Shown here piece after piece: positions 8,450 to 19,800 of a stretch of DNA of 64,000 nucleotides (position 1 is its first letter; every line of letters begins with the position of its first letter). The DNA lies in NCBI GenBank assembly GCA_963699175.1, contig OY969418.1, positions 3,224,001 to 3,288,000 of the forward strand. Reading direction: 5' to 3'. Below the pieces are notes generated by a model, which saw only the letters and a program-made list of their open reading frames with translations, was not told the DNA's origin and did no database searches. This DNA comes from JACPYM01 sp963699175. GTDB lineage: Bacteria; Acidobacteriota; Blastocatellia; RBC074. The position numbers were made by a program, and so were the translations under genes.

Positions 8450-11400
8450 CTAGAACTTCAACTTCAGCGCGAACTGAATCACGCGCGACGCTTCACCCGT
8501 CTGAATAATCGTCTGGGTGGTAGGCGGTGCGACTGCCGCACAACACGTCTGGCCGAAGACCGTCGAGAGGATGCTCGGCGAACCGGTTGACGCATCGCGC
8601 GGGTTGTCGAAGTTGGTGTGGTTGAACGCGTTGAACATTTCAGCGCGGAAATCGAGCTTGAAGCGCTCGGTCAATTGAAATGACTTGTTGATCCCCAGGT
8701 CAACGTTCCAATAGCCCGGCGAGATGAAGATGTTGCGGCCTGCGCCATCGGTGCCTGCGGCGGGGATGGCGAAAGCACTGGCATCGGCGAAGACCACTGG
8801 CCCGGCGACACCGGGCTTATCTTGCAACTTCGCTTCGACCGGCTTGATGATCGCTGCGCGTGAGTCGTGCGAGTTGTCCAAAGTTCTGACGTTGCTGCGC
8901 ACAGAGAACGGTTCGCCCGACATCTTGGTGTAGATGCCATTCAAGCTCCAACCGCCTACGACCGCATTGGCAAAGCCGTTGTGCGGATCGAGCCATTTGC
9001 CCTTGCCAAACGGCGCTTCCCAGACGCCACTCATCGTCAGCACGTGCGTCCGGTCGAAGTCGGAACGTGACCGCTCGTTGCGCCAGTCACGAATGGTGGT
9101 TGGCGCGCGCGAGCTGGTCGTAGACAAGCCGCCGCCGGAGGACGAGCCTACCGGATCGAACGATTGGTCATCAATGGATTTGGCAAAGGTGTAGGCCAAA
9201 CCGAACATGAAGCCGCGGTCGAAGCGTTTGCGCAGCGTAAACTGCCCGGCGTGGTAGTAAGAATCACCGCCAGCGTCAATGTAGGTGATGATGCCGAATT
9301 GCTGATTCGGGCGCAGCTTCAGCGCCAGCGTCGTTTGTTCAATGCGACCGGCGGTACTGCCCACGCCGCCCTGCTGCAATTCGGTGATTGTGGTGCCGGA
9401 GTTGACGAAGGCTTGCGTGAGCGGTCCTTTCGGGCTGTTCGGGATCGTCGTCGGATAGTTGACGATAGAGATCAATTGCCCACCACTACAGGCTGGTTTA
9501 GTCGTATCGAGCGTCGCCGTGCCATCGGGTGTGCAGTTCTTAGCTATATTCGCCTGCATTGCGCGGAAGTCAGCCAGAATTGGCGTACCGTCAATCTGGT
9601 TGATGTCATAAGCGCGTTGCAAATGAGTGCCGCGCCGCCCGATGTAAGCCGCTTGGACGACGAAGCCCTTCGGCAATTCGTATTGCGTACTCAGGTTCCA
9701 CTGATGCACCGTCGGCATTTGATAATTCGGATCAAAGGCCGCGACAGGTGGCGCGTTGCTCAGCAAAGTGGCTGGCAGCGTGAAGAACGAAGACGGCTTG
9801 GTCGTCGGCGCGGCTAACGCCAGCGGGAAGCCTTCAGCAATGCGTTTATCTGAGGGCACGCCTGCGCAACCCGCCGTTGGCGCAGTGCCGACAGTTGATT
9901 GGCAAGTCGTGACCAAGCCCGGCGGGCGACCCATGACCGCTGTGACCTGGAATGACGAAATTGGGTCGAAGGCGACACCATAGCCGCTGCGAATGACAAG
10001 CTTGCTGCTCTTGCCCGGACTCCACGCGATGCCGAGGCGTGGGCCGAAAGCCAAGTCATGATCGCCAGTGTAAAAGCTCTTGCCTTTACCATAAGTCACT
10101 GGCCCTTGCGAACCGTCAATCGGTTTGTCGGCAATGTACACACGTCCGGCAGCTTCTTTCGGCGGCGTATTCAACTCCATGCGCACGCCGTAGTTGATTG
10201 TCAGATTGTGCCGCACTTTCCATTCATCCTGCCCATAGGCGTTGTACTGCTTGATGCGCGTACCCACGTCAAAGAGCGAGACTTTACCGTTGGCGACAAA
10301 GGGCAGGAACGCATCGCTTGTGATGTCGCCGATGAAAACTTGAGTCAGGCGCGCCGGAATGCCCAACACGTCGTTGACCGTGCTGCGCAACCGGGTCAGG
10401 TCGGTCGCGTTGATACCCGCCGCCGTCGCCGTCGTCACCCAAGCTGGCGGCAAGACCGTGGCACTGAACGAAAGCGAAGGCGTCACGTTGATGCCGCCCG
10501 GCTGCCCGCGTTGGTCGTTGTGCTGGTAAAAGCGAATGTTGACGCCCGCGCCGATTTGATGCGCGCCGTGCAGTATGCCTACGTTGTCCAGCAACTGCGG
10601 CGTTGTCACGCCACGCGCTGTACGCGGCGTATTGATGAACGGCACGCTTGCGTTATTGAACGCATACGGCGGGATGTTCGGGAAATCAGGATTGGCCTCG
10701 CCCTGCGTGAAGAGGAAGAAGAAGCGCGAGAAGCCGACAATCAACTCGTTGTTAATTGTCGGTGTGATTTGCGAACGCCAGCCCAGCGACAGGTTCTTTG
10801 ACGCGCGGAAAACTTCGCCGAGCGGCGCGAAACCGGGGAAGACTTGCGGGCGCGCATTGAGCGGGTCGCCCTTTTTAGTGTTCTGATCGGCATAAAGGAA
10901 GCGGCCAAAGATAGAGTTCTTCGAGTTGAGTGTGTGATCAATGCGCACTGCCCAATTCGGCCCTTGGTTCTCTGTCGGCGGGTTCCAGGCGTAGGTCGCA
11001 GTGTTCAAACCATCGCCAACCGCATAATCGTTCGGCTTCGGATAAGAGCCGAACAGCTTGGCAATGGTCGGGTCAAGGCCGATGCGGCGCGGATCGTTAG
11101 CAACAATGTCGTAGCTGGCCACGCAGTTCAAATCGGTCGCGCTGGTGCAATCGTGCACCCCGGCGACATACGCGCCTGTCCGCCGGTCAACCAACAAAGG
11201 ACTGTTGTTGGTGATCGTCACGCCATTGACCTTGAACGGATTGTTCGGATCGGCTTTGAAGTAACGGTATTTCCCGGCGAGCGCGCTCGGCGTATAGAGG
11301 GTTGGGAAACCGAAGGTCTGGTCAATCGGCTGCGTGAACTTCACCTTCTGGCCCTGCCAACTGGCGAAGAAGAAGGTCTTGTTTTTGATGATTGGGCCGC

Positions 11401-12259
11401 CGCCTTCCAGACCGTATTGGTGCAGCTTGACCTCAGGCTTTTGCGTGCCGCGTGCGTTGGCGAAAAAGTCGTTGGCGTTGAGCGCCGTGTTGCGGGCAAA
11501 TTCCCAAACCGTGCCGTGATACTCGTTCGACCCGCCGCGCGTGGCAATCGAGACCGAAGCGCCGCTGTTGCGTCCTTCTTCAGCCGTGGCGTTATTGGTG
11601 GTGACCTTGTACTCCTGAATGTTGTCAGGGTTGATGCGGTAGAGGTTGGAAACCGGATTGGGCACCGTGGACTCGTTCGCCTCGATGCCGTCAATTGTCA
11701 CGTTGTAGGCGCGGTCGCGCGAGCCGTTGACGTGAATGCCGGAGCCAATGCCGCCGAAACTGCGCTGCGTCACGCCCGGTTCGAGCACGATCAGCGTGAG
11801 TGGATTGCGCCCATTGAGCGGCAAGGCTTCAATAGCCTTTTGCGGGACGACGTTGCCGATGGTGGCATTGCTGGTCTGCAATTTTTCATAGCCGCCTTCG
11901 ATGTTGACGATCTCGGTGGCCTGCCCGACTTCGAGCGCCGCATCAACGACCAGCGGCGTGCCGACTTCGAGCACATTGCCGATCTTGTTGACGGTCTTGA
12001 AACCTTTCATCTCGACGCTGATCGTGTATTTGCCGACGGTCAGCGAGGAGAAAGTATAGAGACCAGCGCCCGTTGTGGTCTGCGTGTAAGTCACGCCGGT
12101 CGCTTCGTCCTTGGCAGTGACCTTGGCGCCAGGGACGACTGCGCCGCTACTGTCGGTCACCGTGCCGCTGATGCGCGAGGTGCTGGTTTGCGCAAAGGCG
12201 CTCAAGGCAAACAAGGCAATAGCAAGCAAGCAAGTGAAGATGCTCTTCATTCTTTGCAT
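8450..12259 (-). CDS. TonB-dependent receptor with carboxypeptidase-regulatory-like domain (1)
   Basis: A 1,269-residue outer-membrane protein. Residues 1-23 are a signal peptide ending AFA. Residues about 28-110 form the CarboxypepD_reg-like beta-sandwich (ISGTVTDSSGAVVPGAKV; GLYTFSSLTVGKYTISVEMKGF). A plug domain (about 120-240, with the short GRNPLTL and SRDRAYNVTIDGIEAN motifs) precedes the barrel; the chain ends in Phe (FALKLKF), the usual signal for barrel insertion. This is the Oar-like class abundant in Acidobacteria, thought to import large or glycan-derived substrates with TonB energy; the substrate is unknown. AGGAGG lies 5 bases before the ATG. The gene is one of three paralogues here and has its own terminator. 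Confidence 0.92.
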   Translation of the reverse strand: MQRMKSIFTCLLAIALFALSAFAQTSTSRISGTVTDSSGAVVPGAKVTAKDEATGVTYTQTTTGAGLYTFSSLTVGKYTISVEMKGFKTVNKIGNVLEVGTPLVVDAALEVGQATEIVNIEGGYEKLQTSNATIGNVVPQKAIEALPLNGRNPLTLIVLEPGVTQRSFGGIGSGIHVNGSRDRAYNVTIDGIEANESTVPNPVSNLYRINPDNIQEYKVTTNNATAEEGRNSGASVSIATRGGSNEYHGTVWEFARNTALNANDFFANARGTQKPEVKLHQYGLEGGGPIIKNKTFFFASWQGQKVKFTQPIDQTFGFPTLYTPSALAGKYRYFKADPNNPFKVNGVTITNNSPLLVDRRTGAYVAGVHDCTSATDLNCVASYDIVANDPRRIGLDPTIAKLFGSYPKPNDYAVGDGLNTATYAWNPPTENQGPNWAVRIDHTLNSKNSIFGRFLYADQNTKKGDPLNARPQVFPGFAPLGEVFRASKNLSLGWRSQITPTINNELIVGFSRFFFLFTQGEANPDFPNIPPYAFNNASVPFINTPRTARGVTTPQLLDNVGILHGAHQIGAGVNIRFYQHNDQRGQPGGINVTPSLSFSATVLPPAWVTTATAAGINATDLTRLRSTVNDVLGIPARLTQVFIGDITSDAFLPFVANGKVSLFDVGTRIKQYNAYGQDEWKVRHNLTINYGVRMELNTPPKEAAGRVYIADKPIDGSQGPVTYGKGKSFYTGDHDLAFGPRLGIAWSPGKSSKLVIRSGYGVAFDPISSFQVTAVMGRPPGLVTTCQSTVGTAPTAGCAGVPSDKRIAEGFPLALAAPTTKPSSFFTLPATLLSNAPPVAAFDPNYQMPTVHQWNLSTQYELPKGFVVQAAYIGRRGTHLQRAYDINQIDGTPILADFRAMQANIAKNCTPDGTATLDTTKPACSGGQLISIVNYPTTIPNSPKGPLTQAFVNSGTTITELQQGGVGSTAGRIEQTTLALKLRPNQQFGIITYIDAGGDSYYHAGQFTLRKRFDRGFMFGLAYTFAKSIDDQSFDPVGSSSGGGLSTTSSRAPTTIRDWRNERSRSDFDRTHVLTMSGVWEAPFGKGKWLDPHNGFANAVVGGWSLNGIYTKMSGEPFSVRSNVRTLDNSHDSRAAIIKPVEAKLQDKPGVAGPVVFADASAFAIPAAGTDGAGRNIFISPGYWNVDLGINKSFQLTERFKLDFRAEMFNAFNHTNFDNPRDASTGSPSILSTVFGQTCCAAVAPPTTQTIIQTGEASRVIQFALKLKF

Positions 12260-12376
12260 GAAACCTCCTTTGGGTTGTTCTGCACGCGAGTGACAGATGA
12301 TTAGCTACTGAATGTAAGTTGAACTATTTGAAGTGGTGCTCACAGACTTGGCACGTTAATCGGAATCATCGTTAAT

Positions 12377-12400
12377 CTCAACACTTCGGTTGAGTTTTTT
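12377..12400 (+). terminator. Small hairpin with T-tract on the plus strand
   Basis: CTCAAC / GTTGAG stem with ACTTCG loop followed by six T. It reads as an intrinsic terminator on the plus strand, yet no plus-strand gene precedes it; it may limit antisense transcription or act as a 5' leader hairpin of TonB receptor 1. Confidence 0.4.
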
Positions 12401-12479
12401 GAAGACCGTGGCGTAGGGCTTTGGGTCATTCTTCGTTACTGTCAAAACTACTGTATTACCGTCAAATTTACTGTCAAAG

Positions 12480-12518
12480 CGTGAAGGGATGAAACGGGTA
12501 GCGTTTCATCCCTTCACG
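12480..12518 (-). terminator. Hairpin after TonB receptor 2
   Basis: A perfect 17-bp stem (CGTGAAGGGATGAAACG, 12480-12496; partner 12502-12518) with a GGTAG loop, 32 bases after the stop of TonB receptor 2. The T-tract is weak, so it may also stabilise the 3' end. Confidence 0.65.
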
Positions 12519-12550
12519 TGTCAAAAGCCAGATTGTAGTCCCGGAAAAAT

Positions 12551-15500
12551 TTAGAAATTGATTTTGCCGGAGAACTGAATTCTTCTAGCCGCGTTGGTCA
12601 CGCTGTCATTGATGCGCCCAAAAATGGTGGACGTCAACGTCGCGGTCGGGTTGTCGAACGAAGGCGTGTTGGTCAGATTCTGGGCATCCACCCGCAAATC
12701 GAAATTCACGCGTTCGGTAATCCTAAACTTCTTGCTAAAAGAAGCATCGGTTTGGAAGAAGTGCGGCGCCAGGAAGAAGTTCCTCCCAGTGTTGCCAATC
12801 GAGCCTGGTGCAGGCGAAGTAAACTTAGCTCTGTCCGCAGCATCGAACCAGAAATTTCTGCCGCTTTCGATAACCAAGCTTCCCATATCCCGCGTGCAGC
12901 CGGAGCAATCCGCCAACGAATTCACGACGTTGCTAAATGTAGCCAGGCCGGAATAGACCGTGAAGGGCCGCCCCGAAGTCAGTCGGGTAGTGCCGGAAAG
13001 TTGCCAGCCGCCAATCACATAATCGAGGCCCCTCGAAATGCCCGAAGCAAGCTTACGTCCTTTGCCAAACGGCAATTCATAAAGGTAAGTCGCTTGGAAC
13101 ACGTGACGGCGGTCAGCATCTGACCACGAATAATTCAAGTCGCGGTTGCTGTTGTTAAAGGGCGTGCTGGAAGCCGCTTGCACTGCGCCAGTCGAAATCG
13201 TGCTCAATGACGGATCCCACGACCGGTTGTCCAATGACCTCGACAAGGTATAGGCCAGTTGGAAGCTCAGCCCTGCGCTCAGGCGGCGTCTGAGGATGAG
13301 TTCCAGCCCGTGATACATTGAATGATCGTTGCTATCAAAGACGTTCAACCCGCCAGTGAATTGCGAGTAGGGCTGTAGAAATGAACTAAAGCCGTAGATG
13401 TCGAACAGCCTTTGATTCAACTGCGCGTTCGTGCAAATTCCGGCGCTGACATCCGCCGCCACACAAAGTTTTTGTGAGGACGCAACCGCCAGCGTAGCCA
13501 CACTGCCCTGCGTCAAAGCAGTGGTGTTCAACGCGCGGAATCTGGCCGTGCCGCCGTTGTTGTTGGCATTGCCTGAAAAGAGCAAGTTGATGAGCGGGCT
13601 GTTGTAGCTGGCATTCGCGCGAATGTTGTTGAACGCATCGAGGAAGCTTTCGCTCTGCCCTGGCAACTTGGCGTTGATGTTCACTTGGTTGGCGTTGTAG
13701 CCGCCCAGCAAATGCACGCCGTGTTTGCCGATGTAGTTCACTTCGAAGACTGTGTTCCGCGACACTTCGCGTTGGAAGCTGAACGACCAAGAATGAATCT
13801 GCGGGAACTGCAACGCGGGATCAATCACGTTGATCGAACCCGTGCCGAAAGCCGCAGGTTGGCGCAATGCTTCTGGTGTGGATGACGGAGCTAGAGCAGC
13901 GATGACCGGAGCCACGTTGCGGAACAGACCGCCGCCTTGCCCGAAGGCTGTGTTGGTGGCGCCCAGCGCATTGCCAGGAATGTTTTGGTAGATCGAAGCG
14001 GCAAATAATTGCGTCGCGATACGGTCAGACGCAATGCGATAGTTGCCACGAATCGAGGTCTTGCCGGATTTGAACGGATCCCAAGCGAAACCGACCGAAG
14101 GCAGGATCTTCTTGAAATCATTCTTGAACAAATCACCCTGTGCCCACTTCAACGTGTTTGACGGGGCCGAGCCTAAAGTGAAGGGTTGATTGGGAACCAG
14201 GATCGGACGGCCATCCGAACTCGGATTCAGTTTGGCCTCCCAGCGCACTCCAAGATCGAGCACGAGGTTTTCTTTGATGCGCCAGTTGTCCTGCGCGTAA
14301 AAATCCAACTCCGGATATTTCGCGGTGAAGTTCCAACGCGTGCCGAGCGGAGCAAATTGGCTTGGATTATTCGGGTCGGAAACAAAGGCTTGCGAAACAC
14401 TGCTAACGCGACCCAGGAAATCGTTGATTGTATTTTGCAGTCGAGTTAGATCAGTGGCATTGATGTTGGTGGCGCTCGATACTGGCAAATTAAAGGCCGT
14501 GTAACCTGCCGCGCCGCCAAAGCTCACTATCGGCTCAAGCCCGGCGCCAGCCACCGACGACCTGTCGTCAATCTGGCGGCCAAAGCGGAAGTTGATGCCA
14601 GCTTTGATGACGTGCGGCGAATAATCCAGCGTTACGTTATCAACGTATTGCCAGGTTTGCAGCCGGCGCGCATTGCGCACGAAGTTTGTGTTGGCCGTGG
14701 CAACGTTGATGAAGGTGTAAGGAATGGCGGGATCAGGTTTCTCAGTATCGAAACTGAAGGCAAATTTATTCAAGCCCAAAATAAATTCGTTGATGAATCT
14801 GCTCGTGGGCGACCAGCGGTAATTGACCGCCAGGTTTTTCGGATCACGATAGGTATTCACGAAATTGGGCGAATCCGGGAAGATCGGACGACCGCCATTG
14901 ACCGAATCGCCAAGCGTATTCTGCTCGCCTTGCGCATATCTGACGTAAAACAGATTCTTATCATTGAGCTTGTAGTCAAACTTCATGACCAGGTCATACT
15001 GCTTTTCGTGTTGTGGCGAGCCAAAGTTGAAACCCGCTGTATTGAGTCCGTCGCCCGCCGCAAAATTGTTGGGCAATGGTTGCGCGTTGAGCGCCGCTAA
15101 CAGAGTCGAATCCGGCCCAATCCCTGACGGGTTGTTGGCAACGTTATAGGTGGCGATGCAAAGAGTCGTCACAGTCGCGCTGCAAGGAGGCAGCGTCGCC
15201 GCGCCGCTGGCATCCACTGACGGTGTCGCCGTGCCTGCCGGAGCATTGGCCCGGCCTACGACGTAGCGGAACAGCCCGGAGCGCGCCGTTGAAGTATAGA
15301 CGGTGCGCGTGACTAACCCGGTATCGTAGGCGCGCAGCATTTGCAGGTTAGCAAAATAGAAAAACTTATTTTTGATAATTGGGCCGCCGACGCTGCCACC
15401 GAAAATATGTTGGACAAACTGATCTTTCGGCAGGTTATTGATATTGCCGGTGTAGCTCTTGGCGTTAAAGCGCGGCGTTTGGTAATACTCGAAAGCATTG

Positions 15501-16267
15501 CCATGAATTTGATTCGTGCCCGACTTCGTCACCAGCGTCACTTGCGCGCCGCTGCTGCGTCCCAGTTCAGCGGTAAACCCGCTGGTCACGATTTGAAACT
15601 CCTGCAAAGAATCCGGGTTTGGACGCAAAGGCGTGAAGTTCGAACCACCCGCGCTGGATTCATTCAGGTCCACGCCGTCCAGCGTGAAGTTGAAAGCACG
15701 GTCGCGCGAACCATGCACGCTGACCCCACCGCCCGTGTTACCGCCAGTCACAACGCCAGGTTGGAAGTTCAGCAGATCAAGTGGATTGCGCCCGCGCAAA
15801 CCCACAATCGGCAAACTCTCCAGCGTTTTCTGATCAATCGTGCTGCCGATGTTGCCCGAACTGCTGGTTTGCACCACGTCCGCCGAGGCCTCCACGGTCA
15901 CTTGGGCCGAAACTTCGCCCACTTGCATGGCAATATTGACCGTCGCCGGCTGGTTGATCTGCACCACATTCCCGTTGGAGATGAATTTTTTGAAGCCGGT
16001 TTTTTCCACCGAAACCTGATAGGTTCCGGCCGGGATTAGGTCGAAAGCGTAAGCGCCGCTGCTCCCCGTTTGCGTGGTGAATGAAATGTTGGTGGCTTCG
16101 TTGGTCAACGTTATCGTAGCGCCGGGCACGGCTGCGCCCGAAGCGTCAGCCACCGTGCCAGTAAGGCGCGAAGTCGTGCCTTGCGCCAACGTGCTCAGGC
16201 TCGCCCCAATCAGTATCAAACTGAGCAGCAGGGCAGAGCGCGCTGAGTTCCTATGTGTCTTTTGCAT
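12551..16267 (-). CDS. TonB-dependent receptor with carboxypeptidase-regulatory-like domain (2)
   Basis: A 1,238-residue outer-membrane receptor with a signal peptide (cleavage near residue 28, STLAQG), a CarboxypepD_reg-like domain at about 33-115 (LTGTVADASGAAVPGATI), a plug with LRGRNPLDLLNFQPGV and SRDRAFNFTLDGVDLNES, and a barrel ending KINF. It is a clear paralogue of the receptor downstream on the same strand but only moderately similar, so the pair is not a recent duplication. GAGGAAA precedes the ATG by 5 bases. With a terminator behind each receptor they are probably separate transcripts. Confidence 0.92.
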   Translation of the reverse strand: MQKTHRNSARSALLLSLILIGASLSTLAQGTTSRLTGTVADASGAAVPGATITLTNEATNISFTTQTGSSGAYAFDLIPAGTYQVSVEKTGFKKFISNGNVVQINQPATVNIAMQVGEVSAQVTVEASADVVQTSSSGNIGSTIDQKTLESLPIVGLRGRNPLDLLNFQPGVVTGGNTGGGVSVHGSRDRAFNFTLDGVDLNESSAGGSNFTPLRPNPDSLQEFQIVTSGFTAELGRSSGAQVTLVTKSGTNQIHGNAFEYYQTPRFNAKSYTGNINNLPKDQFVQHIFGGSVGGPIIKNKFFYFANLQMLRAYDTGLVTRTVYTSTARSGLFRYVVGRANAPAGTATPSVDASGAATLPPCSATVTTLCIATYNVANNPSGIGPDSTLLAALNAQPLPNNFAAGDGLNTAGFNFGSPQHEKQYDLVMKFDYKLNDKNLFYVRYAQGEQNTLGDSVNGGRPIFPDSPNFVNTYRDPKNLAVNYRWSPTSRFINEFILGLNKFAFSFDTEKPDPAIPYTFINVATANTNFVRNARRLQTWQYVDNVTLDYSPHVIKAGINFRFGRQIDDRSSVAGAGLEPIVSFGGAAGYTAFNLPVSSATNINATDLTRLQNTINDFLGRVSSVSQAFVSDPNNPSQFAPLGTRWNFTAKYPELDFYAQDNWRIKENLVLDLGVRWEAKLNPSSDGRPILVPNQPFTLGSAPSNTLKWAQGDLFKNDFKKILPSVGFAWDPFKSGKTSIRGNYRIASDRIATQLFAASIYQNIPGNALGATNTAFGQGGGLFRNVAPVIAALAPSSTPEALRQPAAFGTGSINVIDPALQFPQIHSWSFSFQREVSRNTVFEVNYIGKHGVHLLGGYNANQVNINAKLPGQSESFLDAFNNIRANASYNSPLINLLFSGNANNNGGTARFRALNTTALTQGSVATLAVASSQKLCVAADVSAGICTNAQLNQRLFDIYGFSSFLQPYSQFTGGLNVFDSNDHSMYHGLELILRRRLSAGLSFQLAYTLSRSLDNRSWDPSLSTISTGAVQAASSTPFNNSNRDLNYSWSDADRRHVFQATYLYELPFGKGRKLASGISRGLDYVIGGWQLSGTTRLTSGRPFTVYSGLATFSNVVNSLADCSGCTRDMGSLVIESGRNFWFDAADRAKFTSPAPGSIGNTGRNFFLAPHFFQTDASFSKKFRITERVNFDLRVDAQNLTNTPSFDNPTATLTSTIFGRINDSVTNAARRIQFSGKINF

Positions 16268-16848
16268 ATCTTTCCTCTTTTGCGATGATGTAAAACTTGG
16301 CCATCTTGTTGCGCCAGGTAGATAGCCAAGGTGAAGTTTTAATTGTTTGCGATTGAATTGATGAAAAACGTATTACAGCGAGGCAACTAATATTCCATCT
16401 TTGAAGCAATTGCAAATTTCTGGTGAGCGCCAAGGCTGGCCACAATTAGCGCAAGGTTTGCGGGAAGTAGCGATAAAATTGGCAGGTGACCTATCCAAAA
16501 ATCCCAACGAAATATCCGAAAAAATGGAGTTGCAAGCTAGGTTGACCTAATTTCCACCCAGCCGCCCAGTCAGACTTGCAATCACTATGGTCATTTTTTT
16601 GGCTCGACCGGCTTGGCCACCTCGCGATTCGCAGGCGTTGACATTTCTTCCAGGTTTTTCTTCATAAGCAAATCTGGTCGTGCAATTTCAGAGATGAGTT
16701 CGATCCAGGTAGTGGCGCAAGGTGGTGAGTGTGGAGTACCGACTTCAGCCGGCCGGGCTGGTCAACGAAAGCTTCCGCCTAAAGGCGGGACTCCAAACCT
16801 TCTCTCCCGCTTGCGCCACTACCCGATCCATTCGCGCGGCCCGCTACT
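16268..16848. other. Intergenic region with a coding-like fragment and a MITE
   Basis: No complete gene was found. A plus-strand stretch at about 16401-16550 reads as 49 residues from TTG to TAA with a protein-like composition (GWPQLAQGLREVA near its middle) and could be the 3' remnant of a lost gene; no start signal or family was recognised. A short inverted-repeat element follows at 16701-16830. Confidence 0.35.
16701..16830. mobile_element. MITE-like element with 14-bp TIRs and 7-bp target duplication
   Basis: Perfect inverted repeats GGTAGTGGCGCAAG (16708-16721) and CTTGCGCCACTACC (16810-16823) bound a 116-bp unit. The 7-bp CGATCCA occurs directly outside both ends (16701-16707 and 16824-16830), as expected of a target-site duplication. 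An inner imperfect palindrome (16729-16752 with 16775-16798; GTGTGGAGTACCG / GTTTGGAGTCCCG types) fills the body. No open frame is present; movement would depend on a transposase elsewhere. Confidence 0.75.
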
Positions 16849-19800
16849 TTACTTGATGCTAACTCTTACTGTATTCGACACCACTCCACTAGAATTAACA
16901 GTCACATCCACCTCGCCGCGCCCGGCCAGCGTGCGCGGGAGCCTGAAGTTGAGCTGATCCAGCCCCACAAATCCTGGCGTCTCGCCCGCATAATCCGCTG
17001 GCACTCTGCTGCCGCCAATCGTCACATCCACTCCAGACAAATCCGGTCGTCGCCGCAAGCCGGTGCCGAAGAGCACTAACACTACTTGATCGTTCGCCGC
17101 ACCCAGATCAATCGCTTCAGGCACGAACTGCGGCGGATTGGTTGAATTGTCCAGCCGCGCAATCGCGAAAAAGGTCTGCACGCCACCGCTCACACGCACG
17201 CCGACCCCGGCAGGCACACCGCGCCCGCTGGCGTTGGCGGTGAAGAACGACGGTGCAAAGCTGTTCGCGCGCTCAATACCGAACGAGACAGAACCATCAC
17301 CGCTCGTGATCGTCACCGTGATTGCGCCCGGCGCAACGTCTGGCGGGATTTGATAGTTGATCTGCTGTGCCGAAACAAAGAACAGCGGCGCCAAGCGTTC
17401 GACGCCATTGGCATCGGCGATGCGCACTGTCGTCCCGGCCAACGTGGTCGGCAAGGGCAACGAGGCTGCCACTTCGGTGCGCGTAGCCAGATTCACGCCG
17501 AAAGCCGAGGCGATGCCTTCAACCGCCAGCGAGTTGCGCGCGAAGTTCGCTGACGAAACGCTCACGACCGGCACAGCCAGCCTCATACGATACATCCCGC
17601 GCCCGTGCGTCGCCACGACCAGGCTGCGCGTCGCCGCTTGATAGCGCACCATAAACGTCGCCACGCGCGGCATACCATTGCCCAACCGCACCCACGTCGC
17701 GCCACCATCAGTCGTCTCAAACACACCGAGATCGGTGCCGATGTAGAGCGTCCCGGTTTGCGTCGGATCAACCGCAATCGCCGTCACCGGCACGTCGGGC
17801 AGGTCGCCACTGATGTCGCGCCACGTCTGGCCCAGGTCATCAGTCACAAAGATGTGGCCCGGCGTCGTAGGCGTGCCCGTGTTGAAACCAGAATAGCCTA
17901 CGTAGGCGCGCTTCGGCTCGTTCGGGTCTGCCTCGATGGCCGCGACCCAACGGTTGGGCAGTGGCGCTTTGGTGACATTGGTGAAGACGGCGTCGGCCAA
18001 TTTGCCCGCATTAGTCGTCACTTGCACATTGCCATCGCTCGTGCCCACCCAGACGGTCTCGCCCGGCGGGTCGGTGGAGGTGTCGAGTTTGGGCTGCGCC
18101 GAGATAGCCGAGATACGTCCGCTGCCTTTGGACAAATCCTGGCCGTAGCCGTCAGTGCTCGGCCCCAAGCCTCTCCACGTCGTGCCTTGATTGGCCGTGC
18201 GATAGAGCCGGTGTGTGCCGAAGTAGACCACGTTGCCGCCCGCGCCCGTGAAACCCGTATGCAAGGCCATCGGCGCGTAGAAGCCTACGCGGTCTGCTGG
18301 GTTGAAGCCGCCCATCTGCGCCGTGCAACCGAAACAACCGCGCCGCGCCCAACTGTTGCCGCCGTTGAATGAAATCTCCGGCCCAATCTGCGGACTTGTC
18401 CCGTTGGCATTATTCTGATTGAAGAAGGTGTGATAGACGACGTCGGGATTGGATTGGTCAATCACCACGAAGCCGCCATCACCACTTTGTATGCGCGTCC
18501 AGGCCAGATTGCCGCTGTAGCGATTGGTGCCGTTGTCTTGCGTGCCGCCGATCAATAGGTTGGGGTTGGTGGGATGGAGCGCCACACCCTGAAACTGCAC
18601 CGTGTTGAGCGTGGAGTTCAGATTGACCCAGCCCATCGGCTCATTAACGTTGTTGGCATTCTCTGAGCGCCAGACGCCGCCGTCATTGACGATGTAGAAG
18701 AGATTCGGCTTGCCGGGGACGATCAGTGAGGCGTGTTGATCCGCGTGAATGCCACCGCCACCATTCCCGTTGATTTGATTCACCCAGGTCTGTCCGCCGT
18801 CAATGCTGCGGAAAAAATTGATCATGCCGAAGTAAAGGATGTTGGCGTTCTGCGGGTCAACGCTGAACGCCAAATTGTAACTGGTCTGCCCGGTGCTCGA
18901 CGGCAAGCTGCCAACCGCCGTCCAGGTGTTGCCATCGTCGGTCGAGCGAAACACACCTAGCAGCGTATCGCCGTTGGTGTGGGCCATCACGGCAAAGAGC
19001 GTCGGCGAAGTCGAAGGCTGAATCGGCGGCCCAACGACGAGCTTGATGCGGCTGAGGCTCGCGCTCGGCAAGCCGCCGCCCAACTGCTCCCACGTGCCCG
19101 GCTCGCCACCCGTGCGCGAGCGATAGATGCCACGTGCCTGCATCCCGGCAAAGAGCAGGTTGGAATCATTCGGATGAATCAGCAGGTCATTGGCGCTGAT
19201 GCTTCCATTACTGGCCGTCACGTCCAGGTTGCGCCACGTGTTGCCGCCGTCGGTGGACTTCCACACGCCACGCTGCCCCGGCGCAATTACCCCCGTGCCG
19301 CCCGACGGCCCGCTTATCGAAGCCGTGCGCGTACACAGATAGAGCGTCTGTGTATTCCGGGGATCAATCACGATATGCATGATCGCCATGCTGCGAAAGA
19401 CCGGTTGGGCCGGGTTAAGAGTCGAGATCGGCCCCTCAATCACGCGCCATGTGTGGCCGCCGTCCACCGATTTGAGCAAGCCCGCGCCGTAGTAGCTATC
19501 ACCGCTCGCATTGCCCTCGCCCGTGCCGACGTAGATCACGTTCGGGTTTGTCGGATCAATCGCAATCGAACCAATAGCCAACGACGGTTGATCGTCAGTG
19601 ATTGGCGTCCAGCGTGCGCCGTTGTCAGTAGATTTCCACACGCCACCCTGCGCCGCGCCGATGTAAAGCGTCTGGTTGTTCACGCCGTCGTAACCCGGAT
19701 CGAGCGCAATAGCAGTCGTCCTACCCGCCACGGGTCTGTTGCCACTGATCTGGCCGTTGGTGATAGGTTGCGGCCCCAGCGCCTCCCACTGCGGCTGGCT

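Noticed and set aside
10844..12304. A 486-residue open frame on the plus strand
   Set aside because: It is fully antisense to TonB receptor 1, has no family features and shows the amino-acid bias of a shadow frame in GC-rich DNA.
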